This document shows positions 1 to 7,240 of a stretch of DNA of 64,000 nucleotides, one piece after another (position 1 is the first letter of the stretch; every line of letters starts with the position of its first letter). The translations under genes and the position numbers were made by a program. This DNA is from Marinomonas balearica. GTDB lineage: Bacteria; Pseudomonadota; Gammaproteobacteria; Pseudomonadales; Marinomonadaceae. Below the pieces are notes generated by a model, which saw only the letters and a program-made list of their open reading frames with translations, was not told the origin of the DNA and searched no databases. Location of the stretch: contig NZ_SNXC01000003.1 in NCBI RefSeq assembly GCF_004362145.1, positions 35,059 to 99,058 on the forward strand, in the 5' to 3' direction.

Positions 1-11
1 CCCGCTCTTCT

Positions 12-48
12 TTTGCAGAATGCAAAACCATCCGTTGCATTCTGCATT
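12..48. promoter_or_regulatory. Tandem palindromic operators (TTTGCA-N3-TGCAAA), proposed sigma-54 activator sites
   Basis: TTTGCAGAATGCAAA lies at 12-26 and the near-copy GTTGCATTCTGCATT at 34-48, with centres 22 bp apart (about two helical turns). The centres are about 124 and 102 bp upstream of the -12 GC of the sigma-54 promoter at 129-145, where enhancer sites normally sit. The same palindrome occurs twice upstream of the second sigma-54 promoter (8788-8846). I infer that these bind the response regulator encoded at 7241-8752. The two copies are also complementary to each other (14-25 with 35-46) and a T-rich stretch follows, so a terminator for a gene left of the window is an alternative or additional reading. 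Confidence 0.6.
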
Positions 49-128
49 TTTATTCTTTCATCACATCAAAAACCCGCTTAGTTAAAAATAAAAACAATAT
101 AAATCAATGCTTTATATTTTTTAATATG

Positions 129-145
129 TTGGCCTAATCTCTGCA
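129..145 (+). promoter_or_regulatory. Sigma-54 (-24/-12) promoter of the syp-like operon
   Basis: TTGGCCTAATCTCTGCA has the GG-N10-GC spacing of sigma-54 promoters (GG at 131-132, GC at 143-144) and keeps the TTGGC and TGCA halves. Transcription should start near 156, about 35 bp before the STAS gene. An operon encoding its own sigma-54 activator makes this reading coherent. No good sigma-70 promoter was recognised nearby. Confidence 0.65.
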
Positions 146-189
146 ATCTCCTAATTACACACTCACATTATGTGATCTAGGAGAAAACC

Positions 190-519
190 ATGTATCAAAA
201 CCACTATACCTTAAACGCCTATGAAGTATTGGAACTCGCCGGTGAAATGGACTGTGTCGCAGTCGCTGAAAGCAAGGATATTTTAGAGAAAATACCGCAG
301 GACTTCGCAGGCGACATAGTCTTTGATTTATCAAAAGTCACCTTTATCGATTCATCCGGTATTGGGGCGATCGTTTTCCTATTTAAACGCCTGCGTGAAG
401 AGGAGCGCGCTCTTTTAATAACGGGATTGAACGGTCAACCAAAAGAACTCATGACATTACTCAGAATCAATCGAGCGATTACCATCAAAGACGATGTTCG
501 AAGTTGTGCCGTTTCATAG
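190..519 (+). CDS. STAS-domain anti-sigma-factor-antagonist-like protein (SypA-like)
   Basis: A 109-residue single STAS domain, the usual length for SpoIIAA/RsbV-like proteins. The conserved segment FIDSSGIGA places the candidate phospho-acceptor at Ser55/Ser56. From recall, Vibrio fischeri SypA is phosphorylated by SypE at Ser56, so the match is striking. The ATG follows AGGAG at 179-183 by 6 nt. It is the first gene of a co-directional run to 8752 that also encodes an RsbW/PP2C partner (5625-7172) able to phosphorylate and dephosphorylate it. Inferred role: a cytoplasmic switch controlling export or polysaccharide output after transcription. The downstream target is unknown. Confidence 0.82.
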   Translation: MYQNHYTLNAYEVLELAGEMDCVAVAESKDILEKIPQDFAGDIVFDLSKVTFIDSSGIGAIVFLFKRLREEERALLITGLNGQPKELMTLLRINRAITIKDDVRSCAVS

Positions 520-546
520 GCGCGAATTCGATCCAAGGAGGTTATC

Positions 547-1365
547 ATGAATCATGTAACGTATATCTTGTCGCTTATTTTAATAGCATCTGCTTTATCG
601 GCTTGCAGCCATTTTAAGCCCGCCGCTAAACCTGCTGATGCAGACTATCCCCTACCGCTGCAATTTACTGAACATGGCCGGATATCAGACGCTCTGCGAA
701 TTGCCGCCGTTCGTGTAAACCAGCTTGAACATTCAGGTGGTCAAGAATGCATGCCTGGGCGGATCTACAATATGCGTAAACTTCTCTTGGTGGCCAATGG
801 GGAACATGAATCCGGCCTTAACGAAGATGCCGCTTTAAACCTTCGAACCCTAGATCAACGCATTGAAGAAGCTGAAAAAGGCCTAACCTTTTTACATGCC
901 AGCAGCACGTGCTTGGGTGAGCAACACGATGACGCGTTAGCAGAAATTCTTCCTCTCTTAGAGCAATTATCTAGAACTAACTTTGCATCAGGCAGCGCTC
1001 AGATGCCAGCAGAGATGCCAAAACTGCTCGATGAACTGGCCAAATGGCTTATTTTAAACCCCAACTTCAAAGTGACGTTAGTGGGACACACTGACGCTCG
1101 TGGAAGCATTGAAAATAATGAACATTTGGCACTTAATCGAGCGGCAACGGTTTCAAGATATCTCATTGCACACAATGTCGATGCACATCAGCTTCGATGC
1201 AATGGTGAAGGCCCTTGGAATCCCATAAGTCATAACGCCAACGAGCAATCTCGGAAATACAACCGCCGCGTTGAAGTAATCGCCAGTCGTATGGATGAAG
1301 AGACGTTTAAAATAGACAAACTCAAATACTGGCCTAGGATTACAGACATCTGGGGAGGGAAGTAG
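547..1365 (+). CDS. OmpA-family peptidoglycan-binding lipoprotein (SypB-like)
   Basis: A 272-residue protein with a lipoprotein signal ending in LSAC (acylated Cys about residue 20). The middle section is unassigned and contains two further cysteines. The C-terminal OmpA-like domain (about 145-250) carries the peptidoglycan-binding signatures GHTDARGS and NRRVEV. The start follows a perfect AGGAGG at 536-541. It probably anchors an outer-membrane export complex to the cell wall; SypB of Vibrio fischeri is also an OmpA-like protein. The stop is one base before the start of the SLBB export gene, so the two are probably translated together. Confidence 0.82.
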   Translation: MNHVTYILSLILIASALSACSHFKPAAKPADADYPLPLQFTEHGRISDALRIAAVRVNQLEHSGGQECMPGRIYNMRKLLLVANGEHESGLNEDAALNLRTLDQRIEEAEKGLTFLHASSTCLGEQHDDALAEILPLLEQLSRTNFASGSAQMPAEMPKLLDELAKWLILNPNFKVTLVGHTDARGSIENNEHLALNRAATVSRYLIAHNVDAHQLRCNGEGPWNPISHNANEQSRKYNRRVEVIASRMDEETFKIDKLKYWPRITDIWGGK

Positions 1366-1366
1366 T

Positions 1367-3469
1367 ATGGATTGGTTGAACCCTAAGTTACGGATAGCGT
1401 TGATGATATTGCTGTTAATATCGCCGTTTAGCATTGCTCAAGATAATGCAAACAATCTGATTCAACCAGGAGATAGTCTACAAATAAACTTCTTGGGAGA
1501 CGATGCATTCGAAGAACCGTTTGAAGTCGACCGATTGGGTAATATCGTATTGCCAGAAGTCGGTGTCATTACGTTAACAGGGCTCAGTCTAGCCGACGCG
1601 ACTACGCTCATTCAGGTTCAACTTTCCAGCCATTTTTTAAACACAGAACAGTTAACGTTGTCTCGGGTAGAGCACCGATTACTCATTACTGTTTTAGGTT
1701 ATGTCAAAACACCCGGCGAAGTAGAAATTCCGCAACATGGCAACCTTCAAATGGCGTTGACCGAAGCGGGCGGAATAAAGCCCGGAGCACAATTAAATAA
1801 AGTACAAATCCGCCGCAATAATGACTCCTTTGTAATCGATTATAAGCAATACCTTGATACGGGAGACGCAAATCTTATTCCTGAGTTGCAATCTCTAGAC
1901 ACCATTTTTGTGCCGTCATCCCCATTAACAGGTAACGTCGAGGTTGAATTTGATGCCGCCAGCTTGCTTTCTGGCGGAGATGCTGCGGAGAAAGCACTGT
2001 CGGTAAAAATATTTGGTGAAGTACATAAACCAGGGACATTCACCTACGACACGACACAAAACATTGTCGATATGCTGATGCGAGCTGGAGGAGTAACTCG
2101 CTTTGCAAGCGTTGGACAGATCAGACTGATTACCGATGGCGATCCAATATTGTTCGACCTAAAAGACTATTTGGACGGTGGAAGTGATCAGCTGCTCCCA
2201 AAAGTCGCTCCGGGTGCAACCATCTTTGTTCCGATGAAAGAAGAGGAAGTAAAGTCAGGGAATAGAACGGTTTATATCATGGGTGAAGTCTTTCGCCCCG
2301 GTGCATACGAAATCCAAGAAAGTGCTTCTTTTATAGAAATATTAGCGAATGCAGGCGGGCCATCTCGGTTTGCCAGAACCCGTGCCATCCGAATTATTCG
2401 CAACGATAACAGCGTGGCAGAGTTTGATCTCCAAGCCTATACGGAAGGGCTTTCCTCAGCGACACCTCCAGCAGTAGAACCAGGCGACGCCATATTTGTT
2501 CCCGAAAAAAACGACGTTAATCAGACTTCTTGGTTAAAAATAACGTCTGACAAAGCAATACATATCATTGGCGCTGTCGTCAAACCGGGTCGATATGAAT
2601 GGTCAAATGAAATGAGTTTAATGGATCTAATCGCTGAAAGCCGAGGCCCGACCAAAGATGCCGACATAAGCAACCTTTCTATTAAACGCCCAAACTTGCC
2701 CCCTATCCAATTTAACCTCGCTCAGTATCTAGGCGGAAAGGGAGAGCAATCCATGCCGAAACTAAAAGGTGGCGATACCATTGTTATTCCGCGCCACCCA
2801 CAATTTCCTGTCAGTGACAAAGCAGAATGGGTAAAACAAACAGGCGAAGACTCCGTTTTCGTGATGGGACAAGTGGGCATTCCCGGACGTTATCGCTTTA
2901 CTGGAAAAGAAAGTTTTCTAGACGTTCTAGCTGCGGCCAATGGCCCCAGCGACAGCGCTGATTTACGCGCTGCTAGGGTTATTCATCGGAACGACAGACA
3001 GGCAAAAACAACAAAGGTTAACCTTGCATTGTATTTTGATACGGGCGATGAAAGCCTTCTGCCTTCACTTCAAGCAGGCGACACACTCTTTCTCCCTGGA
3101 AAATCACTTAAAGATTACAACGGACAGGCGCAACGCTCAATCAAGGTTATGGGCGCACTGGTCAGCCCAGGGCATTATCGATTTAGTGATGACATGAACT
3201 TATTAGATGCGCTGGCACAGGCGGGTGGCCCTACTAACTCGGCTGACATCAGTGAAGTCAGAATTGTTCATGAAGGGTGCTGTAATACTACCTCATTGGT
3301 GTTCGACCTCGCGGCGTATTTACGCTCACCCGAAGGCGCTCTTCTGCCTGTCATTCGCCCTGGCGATACCATTTATATTTCGTCAACAGAAAACAGTATG
3401 TGGACGCAAACAATGTCTTTCGTCCGAGATATGATCAGCATAGCCACCCTTCTTATTTTGGTACTTTAG
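1367..3469 (+). CDS. Polysaccharide export protein with six SLBB repeats (Wza/SypC-like)
   Basis: A 700-residue protein with an N-terminal signal peptide (ending near SIAQ), a Poly_export domain (about 30-105) starting at IQPGDSLQI, then six SLBB units. Each unit has a G-x-V-x-x-PG-x-Y/F core followed by an 'LLP-x-L-x-x-GDTIFVP'-type segment, at roughly 100-residue spacing. A hydrophobic helix ends the protein. Family knowledge: Poly_export/SLBB proteins form the outer-membrane channel for capsule or exopolysaccharide. Wza-type proteins are nearer 380 residues with fewer SLBB units, so this one should make a much longer periplasmic barrel. No signal-peptidase-II cysteine was seen. Its substrate is not identifiable because no polymerase or glycosyltransferase lies in the window. 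Confidence 0.85.
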   Translation: MDWLNPKLRIALMILLLISPFSIAQDNANNLIQPGDSLQINFLGDDAFEEPFEVDRLGNIVLPEVGVITLTGLSLADATTLIQVQLSSHFLNTEQLTLSRVEHRLLITVLGYVKTPGEVEIPQHGNLQMALTEAGGIKPGAQLNKVQIRRNNDSFVIDYKQYLDTGDANLIPELQSLDTIFVPSSPLTGNVEVEFDAASLLSGGDAAEKALSVKIFGEVHKPGTFTYDTTQNIVDMLMRAGGVTRFASVGQIRLITDGDPILFDLKDYLDGGSDQLLPKVAPGATIFVPMKEEEVKSGNRTVYIMGEVFRPGAYEIQESASFIEILANAGGPSRFARTRAIRIIRNDNSVAEFDLQAYTEGLSSATPPAVEPGDAIFVPEKNDVNQTSWLKITSDKAIHIIGAVVKPGRYEWSNEMSLMDLIAESRGPTKDADISNLSIKRPNLPPIQFNLAQYLGGKGEQSMPKLKGGDTIVIPRHPQFPVSDKAEWVKQTGEDSVFVMGQVGIPGRYRFTGKESFLDVLAAANGPSDSADLRAARVIHRNDRQAKTTKVNLALYFDTGDESLLPSLQAGDTLFLPGKSLKDYNGQAQRSIKVMGALVSPGHYRFSDDMNLLDALAQAGGPTNSADISEVRIVHEGCCNTTSLVFDLAAYLRSPEGALLPVIRPGDTIYISSTENSMWTQTMSFVRDMISIATLLILVL

Positions 3470-3489
3470 CAAACGAATTGGAGAGAAAG

Positions 3490-4197
3490 ATGAATAATTT
3501 ACCCGTCAATTATGTCGAGCTAGAGTCCATATTTACCGCGCTCGAACGAAAAGGCGCACACGTTACTAATTTATGTGGGGCACATAATCAGTGTGGAACC
3601 TCAATGACAGCGTATGCATTGGCGAAACGTTATCAAGCAAACGGATATCACGTTCTATTGATCGATTTAAACTTGTATAACCCAAGCCTTGACCGCTCTT
3701 TAGGACTTCCAAGAAGCAGATGGAGCATTGGGGAAAACTCAGAAAAAGCCATCATTAAGCCCTCTCCAGTCGGTACCCATTATTTACCGGCTCCAATTTG
3801 CAGTACCGCGCCCCTTAGCTTTCGGGACCCGGGATTGGTTCGCACCCAAATAAACGATTGGCTGAAAAGCTACGATCGCATTGTCATCGACACTGCGCCC
3901 ATAAGCGGAAACAATTATCGAGATATTCCAACAGACCTTATCTGTTCCGTTTCGGATGCCTCATTGCTCTTGGTTCAGTCTGAGGTCACAACTCAAGCCG
4001 TCCTCAAATCATGCTGTGACAAATTAGCAAAAGCAAAAACGAGTTTTGCAGGCATTATCATGAACGATATCGAATTCCCCTCTTTGGCAAATGAGATGGT
4101 GAGAGAAGCGAACCGGTTCAACCGCTACCTTCCTTGGCTATCTAATATACTAAAGAAACTGATAAGGCGTTCTGCATTTCTTAATTTACGAGTATGA
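3490..4197 (+). CDS. Degenerate CpsD/ParA-like ATPase (BY-kinase remnant, SypD-like)
   Basis: A 235-residue soluble protein with the fold signature of bacterial tyrosine-kinase ATPase domains: a P-loop position at about 29-38, a Walker A' strand (VLLIDLNLYNP, about residues 59-69) and a Walker B strand (RIVIDTAPI). The P-loop reads GAHNQCGTS: the invariant lysine is a threonine (Thr37). There is no Wzz transmembrane domain and no C-terminal tyrosine cluster, both usual in Wzc-type kinases. The start at 3490 follows GGAGAG (3480-3485); the longer frame from 3400 overlaps the previous gene and is unlikely. It probably keeps a structural or regulatory role in the export complex rather than kinase activity. 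Confidence 0.72.
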   Translation: MNNLPVNYVELESIFTALERKGAHVTNLCGAHNQCGTSMTAYALAKRYQANGYHVLLIDLNLYNPSLDRSLGLPRSRWSIGENSEKAIIKPSPVGTHYLPAPICSTAPLSFRDPGLVRTQINDWLKSYDRIVIDTAPISGNNYRDIPTDLICSVSDASLLLVQSEVTTQAVLKSCCDKLAKAKTSFAGIIMNDIEFPSLANEMVREANRFNRYLPWLSNILKKLIRRSAFLNLRV

Positions 4198-4207
4198 AGA
4201 GGTTCAC

Positions 4208-5614
4208 ATGCTAAAAAACCAATCCAAGTTATTAGTGGTTTGCCTTACAGGTGGATTCTTATTGTCTATTGCAAACCTGCTCCCGTTGTTTGAGCCTATG
4301 TTTTTCTTGCTGCATCTTGGCGTTCTGCTTAGCCTCATTGCAAGCATGGCAATTGTTTCTATCGATAAGAAAACAAAAAAGAACCTAGACGAAACAGCAG
4401 ACAGCAACGTGTTGTCTAACATCGAGTCTATGTCGCCCGCTGAAGCACATTCCACTTACTCACCAGAGCCGTCGAATCATTCAGATCTACTTACGATTAT
4501 CAAGCAACTGCCGATCGCTACGGTGACCTTCAATAAGGGCAATATATTAAATATTAACCCAGCGACACTCGAACTGTTTTGTGCAAATGATGATCGTAAT
4601 TTTTCTCTTGAAGATGCATTAGACAGCGCGGGAACAAAGCAGGTGATTGCGTACACGCAATCAAGATCGGAAACCAAAACACTTAATATCAAAAGAACCA
4701 ACGCGATCAGCCAAACAAACTCGATTCTGTCGGTACAAATTCAGGGGTTCTCGGTAGGAGAAATAGACTGCATCGTTTTTATTCCTAAAGACGCATCTAA
4801 CGAACCTCTGCAATCAAGTATTCCTCAAGCCAAAAACAAAGTTCTTATCGTCGACGACAGCCCTACAAATTTAATCTTAGCGAAGAGTTTACTGGACGAA
4901 GCTAATATTCCTGCGATTACTGCAGACAGTGGTAACGACGCTATTAAGGTCGCTCAACATGAGCCTTTATCGTGTATTTTAATGGATTTACAGATGCCTG
5001 ATATGGATGGATACGAAACAGCTAAAAAAATAAAACAGCTGGATCGGTGTCGTAACACACGAATCATTGCTCTTTCTGGTACCGAAACTGCCGATTTAAA
5101 AACACGTTTAATCGAGTCGCATATTGAGGATTTTATGCTTAAGCCTCTCAATAAGGAAAAGCTACTTCAAGCACTCAAGCGGTCTCCTCTAGAACCGAGC
5201 GCGTCTAGCATTTCAACCGCCTCACTCAATGTCACCATAGACGAGAATATCGAAAAGCCACTGGACATTTCTCAAGACGCCGACTTGCTAGATTTAGCGG
5301 TAATAGAGCAAATGAAACGCGACATCGGCTTAGACAAAACCGTTCATATGAAAAAAATTGCCGTAAACGAAATCGAAAACAGGCTCACCATTCTAGAAAA
5401 CCCAACGGCATGTGAACTGCCTCATTTACAACGAGAAGCCCATTCGATTAAAAGCACAGCGGCCAGCTTTGGATTTGTGTCTCTTGCCAATATCGCAAAA
5501 CAAATTGAACACCTGTATGCGACCAATAATATTGACACAACAGCCTCTCTCATCTTGCAAGCAAGAAAGAGCTTCGAAAACTCAAAACACCAGCTGCATC
5601 AAACGTTAAACTAG
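4208..5614 (+). CDS. Membrane PAS-like/REC/HPt phosphorelay protein lacking a kinase domain (SypF-like)
   Basis: A 468-residue protein. Two hydrophobic helices fill about 8-58, followed by a linker and a PAS-like segment (about 95-185). A receiver domain (about 213-325) has Asp260 in the LMDLQMPD motif and the conserved KP lysine. A C-terminal HPt domain has its histidine at His412 (REAHSIKS). No HisKA dimerisation helix and no HATPase N/G boxes are present. In Vibrio fischeri, SypF is a kinase-REC-HPt hybrid whose HPt domain is sufficient to relay signal from another kinase, RscS (recalled). This protein looks like a naturally kinase-less version, so a hybrid kinase elsewhere probably feeds it. 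It should pass phosphate to the regulator at 7241-8752. Confidence 0.8.
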   Translation: MLKNQSKLLVVCLTGGFLLSIANLLPLFEPMFFLLHLGVLLSLIASMAIVSIDKKTKKNLDETADSNVLSNIESMSPAEAHSTYSPEPSNHSDLLTIIKQLPIATVTFNKGNILNINPATLELFCANDDRNFSLEDALDSAGTKQVIAYTQSRSETKTLNIKRTNAISQTNSILSVQIQGFSVGEIDCIVFIPKDASNEPLQSSIPQAKNKVLIVDDSPTNLILAKSLLDEANIPAITADSGNDAIKVAQHEPLSCILMDLQMPDMDGYETAKKIKQLDRCRNTRIIALSGTETADLKTRLIESHIEDFMLKPLNKEKLLQALKRSPLEPSASSISTASLNVTIDENIEKPLDISQDADLLDLAVIEQMKRDIGLDKTVHMKKIAVNEIENRLTILENPTACELPHLQREAHSIKSTAASFGFVSLANIAKQIEHLYATNNIDTTASLILQARKSFENSKHQLHQTLN

Positions 5615-5624
5615 GGGCGACAAA

Positions 5625-7172
5625 ATGGGGATAGCACATACAATCAATTTTAACTTCGATCTAGACTTACCACGAAAGCTCAGAAATGCGGCCCAAATGA
5701 TTTTACTCCAGTCGCCGCTGTCCGTTTCTCAGCAAAACTTAGTGTTACTCGCAATCAGCGAAATCAGTGCAAACTATATTAGACACAGTCATCCCACACC
5801 AACGCAAATAACACTAAAACTCGATTGGAGCTCATTGGATTTTACGCTCACACTCGATGATAACGGCGGTAAGATAGCCAATTTAGAGATCAATGAACTT
5901 GACGAGTTACTCAATGCGGATCTGCAAACCAGCGGGTATGGTTTGTCTATTTTGAAAGATCAGTTTGACCAATGTACCTATCACGTCGGCACGCCTAAAA
6001 ATCAATGGCGACTAAAGCTTCAAACAGAGAATAAAAAAGCGCTCTACAAAATCGCTATTATCGACGACGACACTGTGCAACTGTCTTTACTGGAGCTGTA
6101 CCTCCAAGAACACGAACTTTGTCTTTTCCAATCACCTCTAGACGCTTTCCAATGGCTCAAGAATAATCAAGTAGACATCATCATTTCAGACATACACATG
6201 TCAGAGCTTGATGGCATATCCTTTCGTGAGCACATCAGCGCCATCACCCATTTAGCAATCACGCCCTTTGTTTTTTTAACGGGCGACAGTAACGAATCAC
6301 TCGAAAATGGAATCGCACGATTTAATATTGATGACTTTATCCTAAAGCCTATTCAAAAAAACAAGCTCATTAGCGTGATTGATCGAGTTCTTCAACAACG
6401 AAAAAGCATAGAACAACAGACCCATAAATTGCTTGATACAGACATAAAATCCAAACTACGTCATACGGTTCACGAAGAAATTCTAGACGGTTACCTCATT
6501 AGCACGTTTACACAAAGTGCAGACATTGGCGGCGGCGATTGTTGGCATTTCGAAAAACTAAACAATTGCTCGTTAGGAATAACACTGTGTGATGTCATGG
6601 GACACGATCTAAAATCCAGCTTTAACGCAGCAAGGCTGCTCGGCGCGGTTCAATCTTCTTCTTACCATTTTCAATCCACTAATTTGGAAACATCGGATTA
6701 CCCCTCTTACCTTTGCGACACAACAAATCACTGGTTAAACCTAGCAGGCAATGATGTTCTGACGACTATGCTTACGCTGTCTATTTCAAACGAGAGTATC
6801 AATATTCTAAATACAGGTGGCCTTCCACCCTACTTAGTAACCAAAGAAGGAACGCTCGCCTCCTTGCCATTCACAGCACCACTTCTTGGATTATTTGGCT
6901 CTCCAATATTTGAATCGAATCAATGTGTTCTCAAAGATGGCGAGCGTCTGCTATTGTTTACTGACGGTTTAGTTGAAATAGCAAATGACTTCCAAGCAGA
7001 AACAGACAGGCTACAAACATTACAATCACTCTTCAATACGCCGTATCAAGACCGAAAAGATATGCGAGATACGATATCGGAATTTGTCACTCTATTACCG
7101 AACATCGACGACATCAGCTTAATTGTTATTGAAAAACAGCCTCATAAAAACCTCGCAGGCAAATTTGCCTGA
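5625..7172 (+). CDS. RsbW-like kinase / receiver / PP2C phosphatase protein (SypE-like)
   Basis: A 515-residue protein with three domains. An N-terminal HATPase of the RsbW/SpoIIAB type (about 1-135) has the N-box SEISANYIRHS, then DDNGG and SGYGLSIL. A receiver domain (about 142-260) has the Asp in IISDIHM. A C-terminal SpoIIE/PP2C domain (about 290-505) has metal-binding motifs GGGD, DVMGHD and FTDGLVE. This kinase-REC-phosphatase order is the distinctive layout of SypE, which both phosphorylates and dephosphorylates the STAS protein SypA. The STAS partner is the first gene of this operon. Receiver phosphorylation probably sets which activity dominates. The ATG lies 10 nt after the previous stop. 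Confidence 0.88.
   Translation: MGIAHTINFNFDLDLPRKLRNAAQMILLQSPLSVSQQNLVLLAISEISANYIRHSHPTPTQITLKLDWSSLDFTLTLDDNGGKIANLEINELDELLNADLQTSGYGLSILKDQFDQCTYHVGTPKNQWRLKLQTENKKALYKIAIIDDDTVQLSLLELYLQEHELCLFQSPLDAFQWLKNNQVDIIISDIHMSELDGISFREHISAITHLAITPFVFLTGDSNESLENGIARFNIDDFILKPIQKNKLISVIDRVLQQRKSIEQQTHKLLDTDIKSKLRHTVHEEILDGYLISTFTQSADIGGGDCWHFEKLNNCSLGITLCDVMGHDLKSSFNAARLLGAVQSSSYHFQSTNLETSDYPSYLCDTTNHWLNLAGNDVLTTMLTLSISNESINILNTGGLPPYLVTKEGTLASLPFTAPLLGLFGSPIFESNQCVLKDGERLLLFTDGLVEIANDFQAETDRLQTLQSLFNTPYQDRKDMRDTISEFVTLLPNIDDISLIVIEKQPHKNLAGKFA
7156..7171. repeat. Perfect 16-bp palindrome at the 3' end of the sypE-like gene
   Basis: CAGGCAAATTTGCCTG is fully self-complementary and includes the first two bases of the stop codon of the preceding gene. 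No T-run follows, so it is not a typical terminator. It is not the TTTGCA-N3-TGCAAA operator. It could be an mRNA stability element between the phosphatase and regulator genes, or chance. Confidence 0.35.
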
Positions 7173-7240
7173 AAACATAATGTGAGGTAGATGGCGTTAA
7201 GAAACACGCTAGTTTCAATAACTCACTCGGAGATTTGTTT

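Noticed and set aside
14..54. Strong-looking stem-loop with T-tract read purely as a terminator
   Set aside because: It folds well, but each arm is itself a TTTGCA-N3-TGCAAA-like site, and the same site recurs as a non-terminator pair at 8788-8846. Operators explain both places; termination of a gene to the left remains possible.
3400..3489. N-terminal extension of the CpsD-like gene
   Set aside because: It overlaps the SLBB gene for 70 bp, has no ribosome site and does not resemble the family; the ATG at 3490 with GGAGAG does.
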